Shown in pieces: positions 47,501 to 55,462 of a stretch of DNA of 55,462 nucleotides. Source of the DNA: Phoronis australis (taxonomy: Eukaryota > Phoronida > Phoronidae); contig NMRA01000442.1 of the NCBI GenBank assembly GCA_002633005.1, positions 126,001-181,462 of the forward strand. Direction: 5' to 3'. The first letter of the stretch is position 1, and every line of letters begins with the position of its first letter. A program made the position numbers and the translations under genes. The notes under the pieces were generated by a model that worked only from the letters and a program-made list of their open reading frames with translations, was not told the DNA's origin and ran no database searches.

Positions 47501-50500
47501 TTGATCTCGACCTTTTTGAACATACTGCTCATATGTTACCTTTGATTTTGATAATTCATTCCTCAAGGCACATTTGTAGTAATTATGCACATATTTAGAA
47601 CGGAAATGTGCCTCATGTTTTCAACTTGTTTTTAAAATTGGTGAGGAGATGCTTGAGCGTCACTCAAACTTTACTTTCTTGGAATGAACAAAGAATATTT
47701 TGATGGAACTAAGTTGGTTAAAGCGTTGCAAGTGTGATTCTCGTCTCATAGGGATGCCATTCTTGAATGATCTGAACTGAGGTAGGCGCCTAGGCGGCGA
47801 ATACAGACTCCACATGATCTTTGAAAACTCTTGTGTTACAGCGCAAAAGACATTGTAATTCCTCCACAAGGACGGGCTTTGGTGCCAACAGGCTTGAAAG
47901 TGGCAATTCCCGACGGTCACTATGGAAGGATAGGTAAGTAATGTACACATCAGGGAGAGCCCTATTTTATTTAGGCTGCATCCATCATTCAAATGTGTGG
48001 TGTTGTGAGTGTCGAATTAGTGATTGGGTTTTTAATGAAGTGTATGCGTTATAACTTATCACAGGAAAATGTGCTGAAAAAGTTTGCTTGTAGGGGGCTA
48101 CAAATGTTTTCCACGAAGTGTAATCTTTGTTACTTTACTCCAAATGTATCGTGCATCACAAGTGTTCTCTCATGCTCAAAGAATACTGGTAATGCTAAAT
48201 TTTTAGTCTTGTGTAATCGCTTTTCTTTTTTGCTTGTGTTCAGCGAAGTTGGCTTGAGACTTCATTTTAGCTTTTAAACATGTCTCTCCTGGATGCAATT
48301 TGGATCAGCTGTATGGTTCAATTTAAAAATATTTTTGCCATTCTGCAGTCCGTGGTAATGTTTCATCACCACTACATGTCTTCGGGTTCCCTTGACTGAT
48401 AGAAATTCACTTATTTGAAGACAAAAGTTGTATCTTTTGCACTTAAATTATGACAGGAAGTCCAAATTATTTGCCATAAATCTGGCAAGTTTGGTGAAAT
48501 GCGCGCAACCAGTGAAAGCGTTCTATGTTGTTTGCTGACGAGTGATTGAGTTAGAGAATATACGTTTACGGAGAGAAATTGGAGAGGCACCTTAAGATTC
48601 TGAGAATGAGATACACACTGTTTGACCTTTTTTCTAGTCAACGATTTCTATGCCGTACCATGAACTTTGTTTTTAATCCAAAAGATGTCAAACTTGTCAA
48701 CGCGTTATAATATAGGAACTAGTTAGGCATGTGCATCTTGGTGGATAAAGAATGTGCGTTTGCTTTCAGCTCCAAGGTCTGGCCTTGCCAAGAACCATGG
48801 CATTGATGTTGGAGGTAAGAGGGCCTCTTGTGATGAAGAGGTATTTTTAAGTGGCAACAATAACTTGCACGTGTTCTTGTACTCAGAAGTTTGCTGATCT
48901 TATCTTTGTGCATATTGCAACAACAGATAATCTGATCCCTGCAAAGTGTCTGAAGGAGTGAATCTCGGGATCCATTTCATGAAAAGTGACTTCAGACGTC
49001 AGACAGAAATTTGGTCTAACGCTCCATATAACTACTCTTGAAAAATAATTGAATCTCTCTTGAGCAAAAGTGCAGTTTCTGAAAAAATATATATGCATGT
49101 AACCGGTAGTTTATACTGAGATAACTATTTCTGTAAATTATGTTTAGAGTGCGATTCTCTCATAAGTTCTTGGCTAAACCTTTTTTCAGCCGTTGTAAAG
49201 TGGGAGTGCGAGACCAAATTTCTGTCTCTGCAGACCTTTGGAGTTTTTAAACAAGCAACAGTTTAGCTCGTATAGTTTTGCTCTGAGAGTAAGCATAATC
49301 ATAGACAGAAGGATTTGAGCAGTCATAGGTGATATCATCACCTGTTATTAAGTGAAACCACCATTCTTAGAAAATTATGGATCTTCCTGTGAACTTAATA
49401 TAATTTACGTGTACATGATGTATACATTTTTCCGTTTCAGCTGGGGTAATTGATCAAGATTACCGCGGGCCTTTGGGTGTAATCCTCTTCAATTTTGGTG
49501 ACCAACCATTTGAAGGTATTGTATCCTGCTGGTAACACGATTATTGTTCGTTATCATATTTTATCTGCTTGTATTAACAAAACGGTATTTTACAATTTTT
49601 GAACATCTAGTGTCACCATCACTAGAGCTATGTCTCTAGAGCCAGTTTAGACAACTAAATATTGTTACTCCCTCTGGTGGAAGTGTTGTAATTATTTTGC
49701 ACTTGGTGTATTTGTTACATCAATCAATCTTTCCAAAGCATTCAGTGTTGTCGAACGTGGTCAAGAGAGAGCACTGTTACCTTGACCTTCATCTGTAATG
49801 GTAGCAGGGTGTGTTTTGCCTGAAGCGAGCAGGGAAACGCATTCTGATTGGTCAATGGTGTTTTTGTTGAGCTAGGAGAAAAATCACTGAAACTGTACGG
49901 TTTTGAAATTTTGAAACATATGTATTTATGTTATATATACAAAACTCGTCCCTGACCCCAGGGTCGAAGTTTGAACTCCAGACTCTGCTCTCAGAACCTG
50001 ACTAGTCACACAGCATAATTTGAGTTCATATTTGTAAGTTAACTTGAAGCATAGCATGCAATAGGTATTTTTCGTTACAGTGGCATCATCACGAAATACA
50101 CCTTGTCGCTAGATAGCAAAAGCATAGTTGGTGGACTATTCTTTGCAACCGTCAAGCTGTCAAATTGCTTATGTGCAGCAGGATATTAATAAAAACACGA
50201 AAATGTGCATCTCAAAACGTCTGCGATTGTTAGAAATATTTCGCCCCTGTCAGCTCATTCCTTCTTGTGCACAAGAATTAGAATTTGGGCGAGACGAAAG
50301 ACGCTGTTGTGTTCTCTTAATGGTAGTTGTATGTGGAATGTTCGTTACTTAGCAACCAGTGCCTGGTTGCATGAAACAGTTCCTAATAGGGACTCTCCCA
50401 ATTTCCTTATTTTTTTTTTCTTATTTGTTTTGTTCTTCAGTCACAGATGTACCATTTTACTTCTATTGTGAGCTCTTCTTTGACTAATGGCATTTTGTAA

Positions 50501-52595
50501 ACATAAACTAAAAACTGAGCCTTTAATTCAGTCGTTGCATGAAAAGGTCCCTACTTATTTTCAAAAATATTTAGAATTCAGTGTGGAGTTCACTCTCAAT
50601 TTTTATCAAAAACCAAAAATTGAGTTAGTAATAAGACTCAAACAGCATAAGACAGGACAACCGGTGTTTTCACATGCACTCAAATACACAGTAGATTGAG
50701 GGAATTTAATTGAGTACATATTTGGGACTGTTTGATGCAACCGAGCACTGAACTCTTTAAGGCTTGATGTAGAGTGTTTGCTGTTGGTCAATTTCGGAGG
50801 GAAGTTTTGAGTACTGAAATTAGACCACAGCCCTAGGATAGACCAGCTGTTTTAGGATTACTACTTAAATATTTGCCAAAGTTTGTTGCTAAAGCATGCC
50901 CCAATACCAATAATGGTCGGACGTAACCTGCCCAAATTTTGAGAACCAGTATTCTCCACCTGTGAGCAATGGGCATCAAATTGGATCTCAAAATACAGGC
51001 GCGTTATATCCAACTATTGCTCTGATACCTCTACTTGAGCACTTTACACATACTGTGGTCCATGGTTACATATCTCTTGCGTTCAATTTTCAGTCAAAGT
51101 TGGTGAAAGGATAGCCCAGTTGATTTGCGAAAAAATCTGCTACCCAGAGCTGGAGGAGTGTGATGTAAGTGCCAAGTAATACTGTTTCCATGTATGCAAG
51201 TGGTGTCACTGGTTGTAGATTTCTTTCCTTGATTGTTTTTGTTGGAAATGATTTATAGATGACAGGGCTTGGAATGACCAATGACAAAAAACGCGGACAC
51301 TTTTACGGCCCAAATCATGCCCGATAACCAGCCTTTGAAATGGTCAATGTGAACCTTTCCGCGACAAAAATCAGGAGGACTAAAAAAAAAAAATGTTACC
51401 ACCATCAGTAGCATGCGTGTGCGTTCTTTTCGCTCGCCCGTCCACTCCCAACCCACACAAATTTGGCTGCAGAGCGGTAGTATTTTTCGCCGCGCTTAAC
51501 AATAACACGAGCCGCCATTGAAAATCAGACCACGCTTTACCCAGATGCCCCGGCAATGTTGACAATTTACGTTCCTCCGAAACATAAAGACTTCCGCTTT
51601 CCGAGGTGAACGTCGTCTGCAACGTCGCAGTAAGAAAGGAATTTGCCGCGGAAATTTCATATCAAATCCGATTTTTTTACGCGGAAATATAAAAAAAGCG
51701 GAAAGCACATTTCAAAAAAGCGGAAATCCGCGTTTCCGCGGAAAATTCCAAGCCCTGAGATGAAGGTGCACGCAAATCAGAATTCGTTGTTCTTCCAAGA
51801 GTACTGAAATTTATTCCATCTCACTATCCTCTGTCATTGCCAGTGTTTTACTTTATTAATTCAAACCATCATGCAGTCAAATTGCCATTAGGGTTTATGG
51901 GATAATTAAATGATTCACACGAAAATATCCGTCTCGTAAGATTCGTGAAGGAAAAATTGCATTTTATTCCTGTCATCTGTGATTTTTTTGTCCCAGCCCG
52001 TTACATAACAATTTGTCATTTGACTCTAGCAGTGATGATAGACACAGTAATACAATTCAGCTGATTAGCAACATTATATTGCATTGTTCATCACCCTCGG
52101 TGTCACTTATCGTTCAAAGAATTATTTTTGTTCATTTCATTGTTACAAAAACTAAATCAAAACAGTGTTTAAGATCCGTTTCAGAGCTAACACTTAAAAT
52201 TTGTCAAGTGGCAGGTGTAAAATCCCTTCAAAAAAGGTAATAATGCTCTAAAGTCAAATAACATTGAGTAACCTGGATTACTCGTGTTGCCTGGTTATTA
52301 CATCGTTTTTCATCGCATACTTTCATGTTAACGGTAATGAAATTGATCTTTTGAAAGCATTTATCTTCTAAAGACACTTTTTAGGTCTAACCAAAAATTA
52401 TACAGCTTCCGACCAAAAATTACACAGCCTCCGACCAATGCAGCCTTTTATACAAGGGTCTTGTGCATCACTGTTGGAGAATCACAGGTAAAAGGCGCTA
52501 ACTGAAATTGTCTACTAATTTTAAATTTCTAATTACAGGATTTAGACGAGACTGAAAGGGGAGAAGGTGGATTTGGTTCAACAGGAAAAAAGTAA
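44572..52595 (+). CDS. DUT: dUTP pyrophosphatase (dUTPase), complete, 6 exons
   Basis: Coding exons: 44572-44858, 47842-47933, 48770-48814, 49441-49515, 51094-51164 and 52539-52595 (all GT-AG, phases agree), 208 aa. It hydrolyses dUTP to dUMP and pyrophosphate as a homotrimer, keeping uracil out of DNA and supplying dTMP synthesis. All five trimeric dUTPase motifs are present: I AAGYDLRS (89-96), II PRSGLA (128-133), [12 protein letters not shown] (143-151, catalytic D146, Y149), [10 protein letters not shown] (170-177), [12 protein letters not shown] (196-206). Residues 1-35 are rich in Arg, Ser, Asn and Leu without acids, like a mitochondrial presequence. Met36/37 and Met52 would give 173- or 157-residue cores, and KKRKHED (59-65) looks like a nuclear signal. 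The human gene also makes mitochondrial and nuclear forms. Which start dominates is open. Confidence 0.96.
44573..44614. promoter_or_regulatory. CRE and two E2F-type sites overlapping the first DUT codons
   Basis: TGACGTCA at 44573-44580 is a full palindromic CRE. TTTGGCGCGAAA at 44586-44597 fits the E2F consensus exactly, and TTTGGCGCGAC at 44604-44614 is a near match. The two E2F boxes are part of a roughly 19-bp direct duplication that also ends in AAATTTCATT. DUT is an E2F target in vertebrates. Function here is inferred from sequence match and position. Confidence 0.6.
44998..47086. mobile_element. 2.09-kb foldback-type DNA transposon in DUT intron 1
   Basis: Ends GCCTTGGTGCAAAGCTGTA (44998) and its inverse TACAGCTTTGCACCAAGGC (to 47086) are flanked by TA on both sides (44996-44997, 47087-47088), as in Tc1/mariner-type insertion. 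The arms stay similar inwards for about 700-785 bp (44998 to about 45783 and about 46380 to 47086), sharing blocks such as GGCGCCATGAAATATTGCG, AAATTTAGGAAATGGT and TAGCTGTATTTTGA. Each tip also folds on itself (GCAAAGCTG facing CAGCTTTGC within 90 bp). No transposase ORF was seen, so it is non-autonomous. Confidence 0.85.
45925..46015. mobile_element. Family A hairpin (divergent copy) inside the foldback element loop
   Basis: AGAGAACCAGTTTCT and GGTCTGGTTCTCT face each other around AATAACCAGTCC. They resemble the arms of the family A MITE and lie between the long arms of the 2.09-kb element, so the insertion is nested or was captured. Confidence 0.4.
50902..51030. mobile_element. Hairpin MITE, family A copy 3, in DUT intron 4
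   Basis: Left arm GGTCGGACGTAACCTGCCC then TTTTGAGAACCAGTATTC is mirrored by AATTGGATCTCAAAA and GGCGCGTTATATCCAAC. The central GGGCAT(C/G)AAA segment matches the copy at 14065-14191. Confidence 0.65.
51263..51757. mobile_element. 495-bp hAT-like non-autonomous element in DUT intron 5
   Basis: Starts CAGGGCTTGGAAT and ends ATTCCAAGCCCTG, flanked on both sides by AGATGA (51257-51262 and 51758-51763). The CAGGG terminus is typical of hAT elements, though their usual target duplication is 8 bp. The right end is rich in CGCGGAAA repeats. No transposase is present. Confidence 0.8.
52381..52440. repeat. Short tandem repeat in DUT intron 5
   Basis: CCAAAAATTATACAGCTTCCGA is followed by CCAAAAATTACACAGCCTCCGA-type sequence (22-bp unit, two copies with two differences), and a partial CCAATGCAGCC. 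Confidence 0.75.
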
Positions 52596-52846
52596 AATTA
52601 TCCTTCGAACACTCGTATGCACTGAAATGGACCAGTTACTCTTACAGGTTGGTTATAGCTCAAGGGAAGAACAAACGTGGAAGACCTCATGATAGTGGAC
52701 ATAAATTGTGTGTGTGTGTACGTCACCTATGAGATTCTCACCGGATGAAGAATCTCTGTTGTACTGCCAAACGAATACAAATGCTCGTTTTGTTATAACT
52801 AATTCTGTTTCATTGTAAATACTTAACTGTACAAATATGTATTGAC

Positions 52847-52852
52847 AATAAA
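52847..52852 (+). terminator. AATAAA poly(A) signal of DUT
   Basis: AATAAA about 250 bases after the DUT stop, with a GT-rich stretch following (ATGTTGAACTTC). It fixes the likely end of the DUT mRNA. Confidence 0.7.
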
Positions 52853-55240
52853 AATGTTGAACTTCTATTGGAGTATTTGAATTACAGTCAGTTCTCTAAC
52901 AGTTAGAACGAACTATTTTCCCTCGACAGCTTTGCTGTTCCAACTATTACAGATAAAAGTCAATTGTTTGAATCATTAAAAAGGAAACAATAATAACAAT
53001 GAATTACTGAGGGCAACAACGGGCTCAAAGACCATGCTTTGGCTATGTAGCAAATTATTGACCTGTGTGATAAATTTACTACAAAATAAATTACTTGGCC
53101 GCTTTGTTACTTTTATTTTCTTCTTATCCTCGCAAACTTCAGTTGATCTCGGTAAGTCTTCATGTATTTAGCACTCTTGTCTCATTTGTCGCATAAAAGT
53201 GATTATTAGTAAAAGTATAGTGTTGTCCTTTATTTCTTTTGCGCAGGGCTACTTGGGAATTTGTGCTTTTTTAATAAGGCCAGAACATAGTACATTCACT
53301 AGTTTGTCCCACATATTTACATGTGGGCGCATTATGCCGTCGTCTCTCTCCGTCCGGTGTCCGCTGGTGTATCTACAAAACCCCATGGTGAATGTTGATA
53401 AAATGAAGCAGATGTTCATGGATGGGATGGTGTGAGGGAATTTTCGGACGGATCCAACTACCAGTGCGCCTCCTAATGGCAATTCTAGTTTTTTTATGTT
53501 TGCCTCTGTATCTTGGGTGTTCCTTAACGGAATTCGCTGAAATTAGGCAAATGGATATCGGGCAGATGACGCCACCATCGCATTTTCTAATGGATTCTAG
53601 TATTTCGCGCCACCAGTATAAGGGTGATTATGAGTATTGACATCTTCCTGCTAAAAGGATGGCCAACGATTTTTGAACGGCTCTGATTACAGTGAATGAC
53701 TCATATTACAGTGGCTCATTGCCACTTTTCATGCAACCCTTGAGGCTATTTTAAGTTTACTAGCATTGCTCCATATAGAGATAATGTTTTTAAAAAACAG
53801 TAATCATTTCTTCTGGGCTTGGAATTTTCCTCTTCAGAGGATTCCCTCTTTTTGGTTTAGATTTCCTCTTTCAATTGTCTCTTTATTATTATTTTGATTT
53901 TATTCATGCAAAAACGATTACTTCAGTTGAATTTTACAACACAGAAAATATTTCTGTCGCACAAAAGCCTATTTTTTAGCAAAACCAGATCACCTTAAAA
54001 TTTCTATTTTGTCATTGATCATTCCAAGCCGTCTCTTGTGTGCGCTATAGGGGTTGCGCTTTTGTTCATCCACTCGTTGTTTCATCACATAATAGGATCA
54101 CACGCTGTTTAAAAATGGCCAGTTGTTGCTTTGGGCAACTGAACAAAGGACAGCTCGAAGAAGTTTTATTTCGGTAGTATTTGTTCGAGTTCAGCTGGGA
54201 GGAATTAAAACGTAACTGAGTTTACTTAACGTTGCGCAAGCACGTTTTTCCAAAAGTAGTGCCATGTGGTTGTAAGTTTAAGATGCGTTGAATTTTTCGG
54301 TAAAAACATTTTTACAGTTCATGTAAGAAAACAAATCGGCAAAGCTCAGGATTTTGACGACTTGCCCATGTCAAACCTGAGACGAGAGTACTATTCTCTA
54401 TTTTTGAAGTGATGTTTCAATCAGTGCGAGGTATAATTCGCCAAAAAAAGTTTCCGGTGTCTGCTAGGGCCAGATGGAGACGGTGGTCATTGTCTCTATC
54501 GCACCAGGGCACAGGAAGGTCCCATTATTTTGCGCACAAGGTCCCGGCAGGCGATTGATATAAATGTCAAACGACAGTATTTTTTGTTGCTTAAGACAGC
54601 AAACATGAAAATGACAACCCTACAAGCATTACTTGCGGATTAAACGGTGGTCATGACGTCTTTTAGCAGAGTAATTTTAAGTTTCCAAGAAATTCTCAAG
54701 TCCCAGCTTGTTTCTGAGGTTGCGTGTGCAACACACGCTGCCAATCAATTAGATGTCATTTTTTTGGTGCTAAATTGGGTTCCTGATGAGGTCGTATGAT
54801 AGTAATTAATCATTTAGTCACACTTCTGTTAACCAATGAGTTAACCAACCCAAGTTATTTGGTCCATTTTATTGAGTGTTAATTGGATAACAGAGGCAAC
54901 CCATAAGCCCGCGAAGCTTGGATACTCAGATGATTTTGCAGTTCGTCAACGTTTTGTTTATTTGGCACACACCAACTTCCTGAATAATATTTCCAGTATT
55001 CAACTTAATATATTTGTGCGAGTTAAGTGAAAAGTTGGACAACAAGGCTGGAAAATTTAACAGGACTAACCTCATTATTTCCGCTCCAAAATGCAGGCAG
55101 TTTCTTGTGAATGACTACCCTATGTCATTTGTTGCTGGACATCTCTGCCTTGCAAACTTTCTAAGCAGCATTTATCATCAATGTAGAAATTCCCCAAATT
55201 ATAAAAAATAGTGAAACACAACGACCTATCAAGTTTACAA
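52853..55240. other. Downstream of DUT: no recognisable gene
   Basis: Contains a repeat-like block at 53229-53640 (CGTCGTCTCTCTCCGTCCGG, TATTTCGCGCCACCAG), the degraded hAT-like element, and AT-rich sequence. Short ORFs on both strands lack domains and mostly lack ATG starts. Confidence 0.5.
53814..54032. mobile_element. Degraded relative of the CAGGGCTTGGAAT element
   Basis: TGGGCTTGGAATTTTCCTC at 53814 and ATTCCAAGCC ending near 54030 are inverted and match the termini of 51263-51757. The interior is AT-rich, with CCTCTTTC repeats. Confidence 0.55.
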
Positions 55241-55248
55241 AATATCAC

Positions 55249-55254
55249 TTTATT
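55249..55254 (-). terminator. Possible poly(A) signal of a minus-strand gene entering from the right
   Basis: AATAAA on the minus strand, preceded (55255-55462) by AT-rich sequence of 3' UTR character. The gene itself would lie beyond the window, so this is tentative. Confidence 0.25.
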
Positions 55255-55462
55255 TAACTCCAACAAATGATGCAGTACAAGGCATTACAATCTTCTTAAA
55301 CAGAAAATTACAGATAAACTCATTTTAGCTGTAAAAAAATTTATCACAAATAATAAATTATAAACAAAGATTACTCAACCATCTAGACAAGGTCTCTTAC
55401 TGTTCCATACTAGGATAGATAATGACCTTCATTCACAAAGAACAACCATAAATTTTAATAAA

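Noticed and set aside
1-55462. CRISPR arrays, operons, phage or bacterial defence systems
   Set aside because: The window is eukaryotic; no regularly spaced repeat array or polycistronic gene cluster is present.

Overview
The window is animal nuclear DNA: AT-rich, sparse in genes, with spliced genes (GT-AG introns), AATAAA poly(A) signals, a tRNA gene inside an intron, and many short non-autonomous DNA transposons. The proteins (CRIM1-like, KTI12, dUTPase, a tandem-domain Golgi glycosyltransferase) are metazoan. The repeats and intron sizes suggest a marine invertebrate, but I cannot name the phylum from sequence alone.

Layout. (1) 1-17462, minus: the 5' part of a CRIM1-like gene. Exon 1 (signal peptide plus IGFBP-type domain) and exon 2 are separated by a 14.3-kb intron, and the rest of the gene lies off the left edge. 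(2) 17463-29326: mostly non-coding, with diverged repeats and several decayed or unproven ORFs. (3) 29327-32330, minus: a complete three-exon type II membrane glycosyltransferase of 547 aa. It has two tandem sugar-transferase (DXD-type) domains, and the first has lost its DXD. (4) 33709-36284, minus: exon-like open segments of one or more unrecognised genes. (5) 36898-37288: assembly gap, followed by a repeat-rich block to about 38160. (6) 38271-44332, minus: a complete nine-exon KTI12 gene (275 aa) with a tRNA-Lys(CTT) gene in intron 3. (7) 44572-52595, plus: a complete six-exon dUTPase gene (DUT, 208 aa), divergent from KTI12 with only 239 bp between the start codons. (8) 52853-55462: no recognisable gene; repeats, and a possible 3' end of a minus-strand gene entering from the right.

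How the parts relate. KTI12 (tRNA wobble modification through Elongator) and DUT (dUTP clearance in S phase) share a compact divergent promoter. Two E2F-type sites and a palindromic CRE overlap the first DUT codons, so the apparent mitochondrial presequence is also promoter-like DNA; a downstream Met would give a nuclear form. DUT introns carry two intact-looking non-autonomous transposons: a 2.09-kb element with roughly 700-bp inverted arms and TA target duplication, and a 495-bp hAT-like element. At least four further short-repeat families have two or more copies in the window. I found no undescribed multi-gene system. The most unusual items are the pseudo/active tandem glycosyltransferase, the promoter-coding overlap in DUT, and the unassigned exons at 33.7-36.3 kb.
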